A stretch of DNA of 64,000 nucleotides, from the NCBI GenBank assembly GCA_033439295.1, contig JAVTLE010000023.1:4500530-4564529 (forward strand). Direction: 5' to 3'. Made by a program: the position numbers and the translations under genes. Shown piece after piece: positions 32,361 through 43,463 of the stretch. The notes under the pieces are model-generated. The model saw only the letters and a list, made by a program, of their open reading frames with translations. It had not been told where the DNA came from and did not search any database. The first letter of the stretch is position 1; each line of letters opens with the position of its first letter. Source of the DNA: Deuterostichococcus epilithicus. Lineage: Eukaryota; Chlorophyta; Trebouxiophyceae; Prasiolales; Stichococcaceae.

Positions 32361-35251
32361 ATGGGCAAGAAGAGCAAGTCGGCATCGGCAAATGGCATGG
32401 CCGGGTCGGGCTTGGGGACGGCACCGCGCAGGAGCAGCAGCAACGGCAGCAGTGCAGCGAGCAAGAAGCCTGCCGGTCCAGAGATTATCACCCTGCCCAA
32501 CGGCCAGCAGGTGCTGCGTGTCATCTTTCTGGCACATATAGAAGTTCTACAACAGTTGGTGACCAGCTATGCCTCCAGATCCAACGTTCCGGAGAAGCAG
32601 CAGATCGCTCTGCCACGACGTATGCCTGAGCAGCTTTGAAGCGTGTATTCGCACGAAATTGCTGCTAGCGGCTGTGAACTGCCGAAGTGTTTCCTCGAAC
32701 CCAGCACGTCGAGCGTTCATGCAGCATGAAGTGTTCGCTACGCCGTGACGCTATTGCTCCAGTGCTATTGGAATGGAGCTGCATCGATTCGACAGGCCTT
32801 GCCTAAATACCATACGCTGCAGCGTGCCCTTCGCGGAGACCTCCGGCTCCGTGCAGCTGTACAGCTCACCTTTCCCACCTGTGTCACATACCTCGCCATG
32901 CTGACACCGCGGGTGCCATGGCCCTGCAGATCCCGGTGGCGCCGCCACCCGGCGTCGACCCGGCCATGTATGTACAGGCGCTGCAATACCTGAAGCAGAA
33001 CCCGGAGGCGGCGCTGCAGGCGCAGGAGCAGGCACGGCGGATGGGCAATCCGCTCATGGCGCAGGCGGCTTCCGCAAAGCTCGCTGACCCCGAGTATAAG
33101 TGCGTCAGCTGTGCGCTGCCAGGATGCATTACAATCCAGTGGTGTGTCAATCACAACGATGCCCTGGACCTGAACTTCCGGCTGAACCGCGTGATTCATC
33201 AGAAGTGCATCGGAAGTGCTGCGCTCGTGTGCCAGCACCCCAAAAAACATGCTGTCAACTAGACAACAAGATGCAGAAGATTGATCCCGCAGCCAGGCGC
33301 TGCCGTCCCCGTCTCGTACTACTGATTCTTCCGCCAAGAGCAGAATGAACGATATGCAGGCAGGCCCTGACACAGCTTTCGCCTTCAAACCCGACGTGTG
33401 CCCGCCATTGCCCGCCACCTGACGTCCCGTTCCTGATCCGTCACCCGAACAGGAAGAAGATGGAGGAGCTGCGGGCGGACCCGGACCTGAAACCGGTGTT
33501 TGATGACATCGCGGCGACGGGCGCGGCGGGCATGGAGAAGTACTGGAATGACGGCGACCTCATGACGCGCATCAGCCGCAAGATGGCGGCGCTTGGCGTG
33601 TCGCCGGAGCCGCAGCCGCAGCCGCCCGGCAAGTCCATCCCGGTGAGCCGCCTTCGCGGCGCTGAGGATGCTTTGTTAGCTGCCGGGGACTTTGAGCGGC
33701 TGCTTGCAGGAGTGTAGAAGCCTCCTGCACGTCGCCGATGCCAGGCACGGCGCGAGGGCTGGCATCGCATCCCCAGCTTGCTGCTCCCTCCGTCTCCCTG
33801 CAGTGACCCAGCCCGTGACCCTGTCCTAATCCTCAGCACCAGCGGATCTCAGAGTGTCGCTTTTCATCAACTCGCACCCAGCACTCGCACCCGTAACTCG
33901 TGGCCAGGCGCGGCCGAGCAACCTCCATGACGCGGCCAAGGCGGGCGACGCCGCCGCGGTGGGCGCGCTGCTGCAGGAGGGCTGCGCCGTCGACGGCCGC
34001 GACGGCCGGGGCATCACGCCGCTCGGCGTTGCCGTGGGCTTCAACCGGCTGCCGGTGGTGCGGGTGCTGCTGGCGGCCGGCGCCGACGTGGGGCTGACTG
34101 ACGCCAAGGGGAACACGGCGCTGCACTACGCCGCCGGTGAGGTCTCGAGGGGCTTTCGAGGCCTCAGTCTCCTCTAGCATGCATCTTGCGGCTTTGCTGC
34201 CACTTTTGCTGATGTGGGTCTGATGGATGCCACGGGCAACATAACACCAACTGTAGGTGAGCGACCCGGCCTATCAGGCGGCTGAACTTTCTGTTCTTCT
34301 CCGGGTCACCTGGGATGTCCTGAGGGCTTGATAAGCCAGGCAAGGCAGCAGTGAAGCCTAAGCGCCGAGCAAGAATGCATGCCTGGCTGCCCACCAGTCG
34401 CAGTTTCTCGGCTGGTGTGTGCCTCATTCGTCTGCATCCCCTCTGGCAGCAATCTGCTCAAAAGCACTGAAAACAAGGGCGACCCTTTGGCTCGAGTGCG
34501 CAGCAACCTTTCAGTGTGCCTGACGTCCTCACGCTGAACTACCAGCCGGACGCAGGAAAGGTCTGCTTCGTGCTGGTGCAGAACCAGAACAAAGGGAGCC
34601 TTTTGGGGCCCGAGGTTGGCTGTTAGTGTGACATTCCTTCATGCAAGGTTTCAGCACCACACCTGAGCTGATGCCGGTGGCATTGGCTTCTGAATCGTAC
34701 ATCTGATGCCCCGGCAGGGTATGGACGGAAGGAGGCGGCCGCGCTGCTTCTGGATGCAGGCGCCGTCGCTGACGCCGCCAACAGCGATGGGCAGACGCCG
34801 GTGCAGGTGGGCAGCCGCCGCCTTTGGGCTGCACCCTGACCTTTCGCAACCGTCGCTAGGCTGGCTAGTGACTGATGCAAGCGGTGACACACCGCCGCCA
34901 GCGCGGGCTGACCTTCCCCGGAGTCGCGCCTGCGCCCAGCATGCATGTTATCTGCTCCCCGCAGCTGCCTGCTCGTGTGCACGGTCGAAGTAGGCTGGCC
35001 ACTCCTGTCGCACGACAGATGCAACAAAAGGATGCAGAGCGCCTGATGGGCGCTGCTGGGGGCCTGATGCGCATAAAGGGAAAGACACAAAGCGCCTGAT
35101 GGGCGCCGCTTTTCCTGAGCGCTAGGTGGCGGAAACCAACCGGGAGACACACATGGTGGAGTATCTCACCAACAGGGCGGCCGGCGGCGGCAAAGACGGC
35201 GCCGGGCTCAAAACCTCAGACGAGATCCCCGACTCGGAAAAGTATCTATGA
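32361..35251 (+). CDS. AKR2: AKR2-like ankyrin-repeat chaperone
   Basis: Six exons with fully consistent phases: 32361-32510, 32930-33099, 33453-33642, 33908-34136, 34718-34806 and 35126-35251 (TGA), giving 317 aa (plant AKR2A is about 340). The Ser/Ala/Lys-rich N-terminus is followed by STI1-like segments (NPEAALQAQEQARRMGNP; MEELRADPDLKPVFDDI; AAGMEKYWNDGDL), then ankyrin repeats (HDAAKAGDAAAVGALLQEG; GNTALHYAAGGYGRKEAA; LLLDAGAVADAANSDGQTP; ETNRETHMVEYL). AKR2 is a cytosolic factor that binds outer-membrane proteins of plastids and peroxisomes and delivers them to the organelle. The spacing of STI1 and ankyrin parts matches that family, which supports a plant-lineage origin for the window. 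The intron after 34136 contains an echo of the preceding exon end. Confidence 0.93.
34066..34262 (+). repeat. exon-end echo in the AKR2 intron, offset about 120
   Basis: Exon bases 34066-34144 (ending GCCG|GTGAGG) are echoed at about 34184-34262, ending GTAGGTGAGC. GACGTGGGGCTGACTGACGC at 34085 corresponds to GATGTGGGTCTGATGGATGC at 34211. The copy keeps a GTGAG donor. Confidence 0.8.
35038..35110 (+). repeat. local duplication before the last AKR2 exon
   Basis: AGCGCCTGATGGGCGCTGCT at 35038 and AGCGCCTGATGGGCGCCGCT at 35091 differ by one base with a 53-bp period. A shorter GGCCTGATGCGC lies between them. The second copy ends 15 bp before the splice acceptor of exon 35126. Confidence 0.9.
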
Positions 35252-36321
35252 GCAGCCCCGGGCGTGGTTCCGCGGCGCGGCGGCGGCAGCGGCAAACAGT
35301 GCCAGGCCTTCACGCCATGGCAGCAAGCAGGATCATGCAGCACTGAGTGGCGCCAGGAGCGGCTATGATGCAGGCTATGCTAAGCACAGCCATGATGGCG
35401 GCAGAGCGGCGTGCAGTGAAGCGACATGCAGTCTAGTAGTGGTGCCGCTGTGCATGTGCGGATGAGCAGCGGTGGCGCCACTTGAGCGGCTTGCACACAA
35501 GTTCCCCTCTACGTGCCCTCACTGCAACTTGAATTGTGCCCACTTGTCGGCCTGAGGCTGTGGGACACCGCGAGCCCCTATGCGGCGGGGCATGTCCCCA
35601 ACTACATGCAACACGGCTATTTGATTTGCTTGCCTTGACCTCGTTGGCTGGAGAGCGTGTGTCCTCTCTAGCATCATTTGTTGAGACAGACACGCAAGAT
35701 GATGCCTTTGAGGTGTGGCGCGGCGCATTGTGAGACATCTGTATGCAAATTAGCTTGAACATCCAGACATCTGCGGGATCGAACATGAGATACCCCACCA
35801 CGTCCTTCATACCATCGCTTTCCCTGTGCCCTTTCCCTCTTGTGGCACACCCTGATGCCCACTGTCAGAAACGAATGCGACATGCAAGACCTTTTCCAAA
35901 CAGTAGACCGGTCAAGAACGAGCATGTTGTGGGGACCAAACCACATAAATCACGCCGTGTTGCATTATTTGAAAACTGCCAAACTGCAGCTTCGAAGTGC
36001 AAACACCGAGGTGCATCCAGAAATACCGCACGTGCAGCGGTGCAGACCTCGGCTGTTCATTCCTGGATCCAGACGCCGGCATGTACATGTAAAGACCTGA
36101 ATGTCAAGAGTACAAGACTCCCGCCGTGACGAAGCCTGCTGGTGGCCAGCAATGCTGCCCGTTCGCAGCGACACAGCCACACTGCGGAACCACACTGCGG
36201 GACCAGGCCTGCGCCCAGACTTCTGCTGCAGCCTTGACTGCGCAAAACCGCCCATGTCGCCGGAAGCTTTGAAGCGGGAGCCTGGCAGGACTGGCGCACT
36301 GCTGTGCTGGAGCTGCCCAAC
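35252..36321. other. convergent intergenic region, no gene seen
   Basis: It lies between the stop codons of the AKR2-like (plus) and chromodomain (minus) genes. It is less GC-rich than its surroundings and should hold both 3' UTRs. No open frame with support. Confidence 0.5.
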
Positions 36322-39300
36322 TCACCGCCTGCGCTTCTTGCCGCTCTTGGGTTTTCCTGCGCGGAGGACAACAATCGCTGTGATACTTGTCGCAATTTCG
36401 AGAGCCCGCTGATTCGACAACGCTCAGCGTCGTTTGACTGCTGTGCAACCTCAGTAGGCAAGCTTTCCTTTGGGCCTGCTGCCGCAGCCACGCGACATTG
36501 CCGCAATCCTGCTGTTTGCATTCCGCCCCCCTTTCACGGTGCGGCAGCGTGACAGCGCCGCACGGCAGGCAACCAGAGCCCAACATGAGTTCTCACTGTT
36601 CAACAAGAAGCACCCCGGCCCAGCTCGCAGAATGGTGTGGCACCCCCCAACACGCCGCAGCGCCACACCAAAAGTGCCCCTTGCACCCCGAGATGCAGCC
36701 GTCCCCAAGAAAACCGCTCACCTATGGACCGCGCCTTTGACGGCAGCGACGGTGGCGGCACGCCGACGCCCTGCGGCGGCGGGTGGACCGCCTCCCACGC
36801 GTCCAGCGCGGCAGTCTCCGCCAGATCGGCATAGGCCGACCACTCCGCGGCGTTGAGCTCGAAACCGATCCACTTGACCAAATACTGCGCCGAAGGACGA
36901 GAGACAGGATGAGGCTCACAATTTGCAGATCAGCGACCTTCTGCAAACGCTGGCTTCTCACAGGTCGGCATAGGGCCGAACACCCCCCAGGGGTTCAGTT
37001 TGTAACCATCCACTTGGCCAGGTGCTGCAGGACGGACGCAGTAACAGCCCCAGATGCGGTTCAGGCCGCAGAGCCAGCAGCGTGACGTCCCATGGCCCAG
37101 CCATCTGTTGGAGGAGCATGCTCCAGCTCATGCAGCGGCACGCAGCTATGGCTGTATGCATTGCAGAGACATGCTGCTGGTTGATATTCCATACTGGCGT
37201 GCAACACACGACCAGAACTTTGCAAACGGAACCAATGCGGCATTGGGAAACATGCGGCATGAGGAAAGGTGCGGTGACGGGTTCCAGACGCCCCTACAAT
37301 TGGGTGCTTCTGTCGAAAGGGAAACCGGTCTTTGGTCAAAGAGTTGAATCGTAGAAAGATTGGGTAGCTCACCTCGCGGGGAGCGTCCGCGGGGCGCTGC
37401 GAGACGATGTAGTCCGGCAGGAATTCTTCCTCAGGCCCAAAGTCCGTCTCGCGGTACTCCTGCAGGAGCCTGCGGAGTTTTTAAAATATCTGCATTTTAT
37501 TCAAGGGTCATGTCGATCTCACTTCGCAGCAGATCGAGCCGATGGTCGATCCAGTGTGAATATTCAGTGTGAACCCTGTTCCTGCGCAAGACACTCTCCA
37601 TGGCCCTCCCGAAGCGGCCTGTGGCCGCCCACGACTCGCATGTGGACCGGAGTTCACCGTGCGTCACAAATGCTGGCCTGAACTGCGTTTCTGAGGAGAT
37701 GCCGCATCAATCTGCGCCGCACGTCCCAAGGCATCTGGAACAAGATGAGGCCGGGTCCATGCAGTGGCTGAGCCTGAAACCCTAAATTTCTCGCTCATGC
37801 GGCGGCCTGTGCTGCAGGGCAGGGCACCGCGCAGTGCCGCAGGGCTGCGGCAGCGGCATCGGCACATTCTGTGGCGTTCGTGGCAAGCAGAGCACGCCCG
37901 GCTCAGCTCGCTGGCAGGCGGGCGGGCTGGAGCGGCCAGCACGACACGTGCAAGCGGCACCCGGGCATTGTAACAAGAGAGGCCGGGCGGCTGCCGGATG
38001 CACAGCGCAGGGGGTTCAGTTCACTTGTCTCCGTCGGCCAGCGACCGCCTGAAAGGCACCCGGTCCGGGAAGGACCCCGGCGGCAGCACCACATCCTGCT
38101 CCTCGCCCGCCGCCGCCTGCGCGCCGGGAAACTGCCAGTCAGGAAACCACGCTGTGGGAAGGAGGGTGAAAGGACGAGGATGAGGTTGAGGACGAGGCCG
38201 GGAATGAGATCGGGATGACGATGAGTTCAGGGGATCTCGGATGCCTGCTGCCTGAGTGCATGCCGAGGAGGTGCGTGCTGGACACGAAGGGTCGCCGGCG
38301 CGAGGCGGGGATCGGCGCCCGCCTTCGCAGCAAGCTGGCAAGTGTGGGGCACATAGCGGCCGGGAGCGTCAGGGGGGGCCAATCACGAGCGCCCTGACCT
38401 CGTCTGCGTCGGCCGTCTCGCCAGGGGATGCGGAGTGCAGGGGCGAGCCGCTGCCGGCGCCGCCGCTCCTACTAGGCGTCGCCTGCGGCAGGTGGCCGTT
38501 GGGGATGAAGTCGTTCATGTCCTCATCCGCATCAGCCTCCTGCCCGGAGATGAGGCCCGGAGTTTGTGCATGCTCATCTCGATTCAATTCTGTCACATTA
38601 TCGGCCTGCCGCCGCTGCATTGAAGTTGCATCTGTCTTCAGCGCTACTGGCCTCCTCCCCAGAGATGCGGCTGGTCTTCAGCAGCCGACAGGTTTCAGCT
38701 GGAAGTGTCTGCAGCTGCCAGCCGGCATGTTGGCACCGCCGCACGATGTGGCGACAGCCGGCCAGCGGCTCCACAACAGCGGCCCATTGCTGCCGGCTAG
38801 TCTCAGCGTGCAAGACCGTGTCTGGGGTTCTGCGCTGTGCTGTGCTTGCCTTGGCACACCGCTTCGCAGCTTTCTAACCACGTCTCGCAAGGTCCTTGCC
38901 ACCACAGAAACCGATTTTCCAGCCGGAGAATGGAGAGCAGGGTAGCAGGGTGTCTGGGTGGCATAACTCTGACGGCGCACCTCCTGCGCGTCGCCAAACT
39001 CGTCCGAGCCACCCGACACCGCATCGTCTTCCGCAGCCTTCGCCAGCTGCTGTGCGGGTGACGAGCGAGAGGGTGAGACAGGGCTCATTCGAGCTCACTT
39101 GACAAACAAACAGCGGCAGCGTCACTGAGCCTGCCTGCTATGCTTTGCCAGGGCTCGGCGCTGATGTCATGTGCGGCGCAACATTGTGCAGGGAGTCGAC
39201 AGGTGAGCCCAAGACCTGGTGCAACAGCTCCGCAGCAGCGCGACTGGCGCGGCCCCTGACACTTGTGACAACAACTCAGAGAGCAAATGCAATTTCAGAC

Positions 39301-42300
39301 ACCGCATAACCCGTCCGCTCCCTCCGAGCACGTCTCTGTGTGGTGATGGTCCCGCTTTGGGTTTAGGGATTCACGATGCATGCTGCTCACCTGAGCCGCA
39401 GACGGCGCCCACCGCTTGGCGCGGCTTGAGCTGCTCGTTGCGCGCTCGGCTGTGGCGGCGTTGGCGCCGCCCGTGAACCGCTTGAGCGTCTGCGAGGGGT
39501 GCACAAGAGCTGGCACCATGTTGCAAGATTTGTTCGGACCAAGTGCCAGCAGGAACTAGTGTCAGCAGGAACCCTGTTGACAGAGGCAGAGTCAGAGCGA
39601 GCAAGGTCTCCACGACAGCAAGGCGATGCCATAGACAGCCTGCAGCTAGGGTCATGGCCTGGCAGACTGCCTGCCCGTGCAGAGTCTTGCTGGTGTTTTG
39701 ACATGCAGCAAGGTCACTTCTAGCAGATCTTGTGCATGCCGCGCTGCTGCAATGCCCCCACGAATGGTGACGCACAAAGTGTAGGCCGTGATGAGCTCAG
39801 TGAATGTACTCCAGACATTTCGTTTATCGCCAGTGCAGCTGCCGCTCTGGCACACCGGTGTCTGCTCTGCTGCTGGCACACCGGTCAGCCCAGACAGGGG
39901 ATTGTGCGCACGTCGCTCGGTGTCAGCCCGGTGGCCACGCCGCGGCGCGCGGGCGCCGCCTGCTTCTTCCTGCTGCTTCCAGCAGCCGTCGCCGCCGGCT
40001 TCGACCGCGTGGCCATCAGCGCCTTGGCGGCGCCGCCGGCGGCGCCAAGCCCGCGCCTTGCGCCGCGCGCCCGAGGCTGTGGCACCACCTCTTCCTCCTC
40101 GTCAGCGAGCGAATCATCGGCGCCGCTGTCCTGTGGTGGCGTCATGCAGCAGATGAGAAGCCCGTTGGGAGCATGCCGGCTGCCCTGCAGCAGGGGCTGC
40201 GGCCTGCCGGCTGCAGCAATTGCGGGGCTGCGCTGAGCAGGAACCCCAGCAGCCTCTGCATGTGCGGCGGCTGCACAAGGGTGCGCCGCGGAGGAGAACA
40301 AAGGGGCCCAGCTCCAGCAGGCAGGCATGTGCTTCCCTCCCTCCCCCGGCGCAGGGAGCCTCGAGAGGCACGCTACAGAGTGCAGACTCAGTGCAGCTGA
40401 GAAACGGCAGCATGTGTGCCTGAGGGCACGCGGCAGGGCAGCAACCCTGAACCCTGGCATGCCCAGGGTCTGCCACGTTTCAGCGCACAGCAAGCACTGG
40501 TGTCTCTGAGCGGCCGAGAAAAGGATCCAAGGTCTCACTGGTGAGAGGTTGTTGGAAAGCTTCACCTCCAGGTCGTTGGAGATGCCCTCCTCCGATGCTC
40601 CCTCCTCCCCATCCTGGTCGCTGTCGTTGCCATCCTCCTCGTCTGAGGACGGCGCCGCGTGGGGGCCTGTGCCAGCGCCTCCGCTGGCCTTCCTCTCGGC
40701 CTTCTTCTCCGCCTTTATCTGCGCGTGAGGTCAGCGGCCGGGGCTCAGCTGCGGCTCGCGCGATCGGGTCGCCGTGCGGGGTGGGTGCGGCTGCAGTGAA
40801 CGCCTTGGCGGCCTCTGGCGGGCTGCGCGCCAGGGGTGATGATACCTGGAGGCTACGAGGGCGACACGCGGCCACTGCACAATGCGGCAGGGACCAGGAT
40901 CCTGTGGCAGCCTGCAGAGGCCAGTTCCCACAGCGGTGCAGCGACAGTTCAGCGCCCCGGCTGCATGTGTGCGCAGGCGCTGGGAGACGCGTGGGCTGAT
41001 GATCTTGCAGGCAGGAGGTCGAGGAAGGGGCGCCGGCTGCCCAGGACGACAGCCGCGCTCACCTTGTCCAGGACGGGCTGCATCAGGGCCTTCTGCTCCT
41101 CGCGCCGGTTCTTTCTTTCGCCCTCCAGCGTCCAGTCCAGCAGCAGCCGCTTGGTCTCGTCCGACAGGGTGGACACCCGCCAGCCCTTCTGCGGCGGCCA
41201 TGCAAGCTTTCCTCAAGCACTTGAGCATATGTAGCATGGAACAGCATTGGTGCCATCAGGACATGGCCGCGTGTAGGAGATGCGCCGTGGGAAGGCGGTC
41301 ATCTGGTCGCCATGCGGCATCGGCGCCGATACGGAGGCATTGAGAGACGGCGCTGCTGGACAGCTGTCGCGCTTGAAGCCTGTCCAGCAGCCGCTCGGGA
41401 CCCGCAGCAGGGGCAAGAGAGCCCGTGCAGCGCAGCAGGCAGCCACCGCTCGGCCTATTAGGCTACGCTTCCACCTCCCCCTGTTGCCGCGCCGTTGGCA
41501 GCTGCTGGAATGCCCAAGAGCGAGCCCGGTGCACGCAACTGCGGGCAACGGAGTTGACAGGGCGCGACGTACCCGCTGCAGGATCATGATCGGCGCCGGC
41601 AGCTGTACGTGGCTAAAGGAGGTGCGAAGGGTGTACGGCTCCTGCTGCAGGTCCTTGTCCAGGACCACCTCCCGCTCCACGCCCTCATCGCCGGGGTACA
41701 TCTCCTGCGGCGCAGGATTGGTGCCGGGTTCTGCGCTGTGTTCCGCACCATTCAGTCGTGTGGACACAGATGTCTTGGACAGCTTCGGCGCCACGCCGCG
41801 GCGTGGTGGCTCGCCGTTCTGCATTGAAATGGCGAAAACTATCGCCTGCTAGCAGGTACTTTACTACACTTCAGCCAGCTCCAAGGGTGATTCGGCAGAG
41901 CGGGGGCGTCACAGACGATGCGGCTGCACACGCATGCAGCCGTGCGGGGCAGGTGTCTAGTGCCCAGGCTTCGTGCCAGCAGCGGTGAAGGCGCATCCAG
42001 CCCACAGACAGCCGAGGCTGAGAGGAATTGGTTGGACACCGCTACAGGGCTAGGCCACACTGTCCCACCTTCAGCGAGCGCTTCTTTGCGCGGTTAAGGC
42101 CGCCGACGTCCAGGATCACGCTGTAACGCGTGACGACGTGCGCCGGCGGCCCCTTCAGCTCCTCGCCCTCTACTCCCCAGACGACGCCCTCCACCTGGAA
42201 AGCAACACCAAGGCTAAGGCTGGAGGGCAGACACGCCGCCAGGGTGCAAGCGCGGGCTCATAATTCATTGCACATGATGGCAGACCGAGCTCGTGGTCAC

Positions 42301-42547
42301 CCGATTGGTCCGTCGAGCCGTAGCTCACGACAGCCCTTTGGGTGAGGACGAGTACCGTGTGGTGGCGTGAGCCTGCAGCACTTGAGTGCAACCCGCGCTG
42401 CGAGTCAAGGTGGAGGCGTTAGAGCATGGGTGATGGTCGCACCGCTGACTTGCCCTGCTTCTTGACCAGCTCCCTTCCGATCATTGCGTTCTTCCAAACC
42501 TTCACTTTTTCCTTGAGCTGGGCCTCCTCGTTTGCTGTGAGTGTCAT
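36322..42547 (-). CDS. chromodomain protein, otherwise uncharacterised
   Basis: Thirteen minus-strand exons with fully consistent phases: 42547-42443, 42194-42069, 41704-41573, 41188-41063, 40718-40566, 40130-39912, 39489-39391, 39049-38981, 38539-38399, 38131-38025, 37469-37373, 36884-36722 and 36356-36322 (TGA), giving 523 aa. The N-terminal 170 residues are moderately conserved-looking (TRYSVILDVGGLNRAKKRS; DKDLQQEPYTLRTSFSHVQ) and unrecognised. A long disordered middle alternates acidic (SSDEEDGNDSDQDGEEG; DEEEE) and basic Ala/Ser-rich stretches. A chromodomain near the C-terminus reads PDYIVSQRPADAPRE then YLVKWIGFELNAAEW then YADLAE, the usual YLVKWxGxxxxxxxW core. The last residues PKSGKKRRR look like a nuclear signal. 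A histone- or chromatin-binding role is inferred from the chromodomain alone. Two introns contain echoes of exon starts. Confidence 0.75.
36818..37030 (-). repeat. echo of the chromodomain exon start, offset about 139
   Basis: On the plus strand, AGATCGGCATAGGCCGACCA (36823) through GATCCACTTGACCAAATACT is repeated as AGGTCGGCATAGGGCCGAAC (36962) through CATCCACTTGGCCAGGTGCT, in the intron upstream of the exon in gene direction. The copy still aligns over the whole exon start and acceptor. Confidence 0.85.
38533..38680 (-). repeat. exon-start echo, offset 115
   Basis: CCTCCTGCCCGGAGATGAGG at 38536 (acceptor and start of exon 38539-38399, plus-strand sense) recurs as CCTCCTCCCCAGAGATGCGG at 38651, 115 bp into the upstream intron. 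Confidence 0.8.
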
Positions 42548-43463
42548 CCTGGGCCACGCCCTGCCCAGCAAAGCAGACGTCTCTGTAGGCGCTGTCTGAT
42601 ATATATGGTCGTCACAGCACGCGCTGCAACCTTCACGGACGAAACTACTGCCGGAGTCGCGCGCACGACACCTCAGGTTGTGTCAGGTTGATCCCACCAA
42701 CGGAAGGTTCATACTCATGTCTAGTCCGCCGCACAGCTCAGTAATCTTCAAGCAGCACAACTTCAATGTTGTGCACCTTCAGGACTGCAGAAGGGGTTGT
42801 CGGGGGTGCGATCGGCTGCAAGCACGTCGCAGCACGGGACCGTGCTGTGGTTGCAGCTTTGATCCTCGCATGTGCTGCATGGCGCTAAAGAAAGTGCCTT
42901 TGCGGCAGTCTCATAGCTATCAGAGTTCCGGTCCGCTCGAAAGCAACGCGCCAATGCTTGACAAGTTTCCCTGCTGCCGAACGAAGTGTCTGAGGGTCGC
43001 AAGGGGCAGCTGCAGCCGTGGCCGCGCCGGCCCTGATAATCGCAGGGCAAAAGTCTCAGGAGCTGCAATGAGCTTGGATCGGGGGAATGCAGTTGCGGCT
43101 GATGGCGTGTCTGACAATTTCGGAGCAGCTCAGGCTTCAGAGCTTCAGAGTTTAGGTGTTGAGAGTCCCGGTCCGACTGGCATTTGAATCTGCCCGGATC
43201 TCGGCGGGTGCATGGTCCGCAGAAAGCTGTCGCCGAGCAGGTGCCCTCACTGTAGCAAAGCGAAGCTCCAACGAGGGGCTGCTTCCTGGCCGATCCCGCA
43301 GCGGCTTGATCGGGCCGTGGTGTGCCACAAGCAGATGTCGGTGGGTTGGTCTCAGTCCTTTGCCTGCCAAATGCACGGGCATGTACAGGAGCATGAGCCT
43401 GGCTGACAAACCCTCTGCTTATGTGACACCCACCGTACACACAGCTCCACTCAGGCAGAGGCA
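42548..43463. promoter_or_regulatory. divergent intergenic region, chromodomain gene and CAP
   Basis: About 915 bp between start codons contain both promoters and 5' UTRs. Several open frames exist but none has recognisable coding features. Confidence 0.4.

Noticed and set aside
39825-39890. CTGGCACACCGGT repeated near an exon of the chromodomain gene
   Set aside because: A 13-bp word with about 31-bp spacing; could be another echo, but too short to claim.
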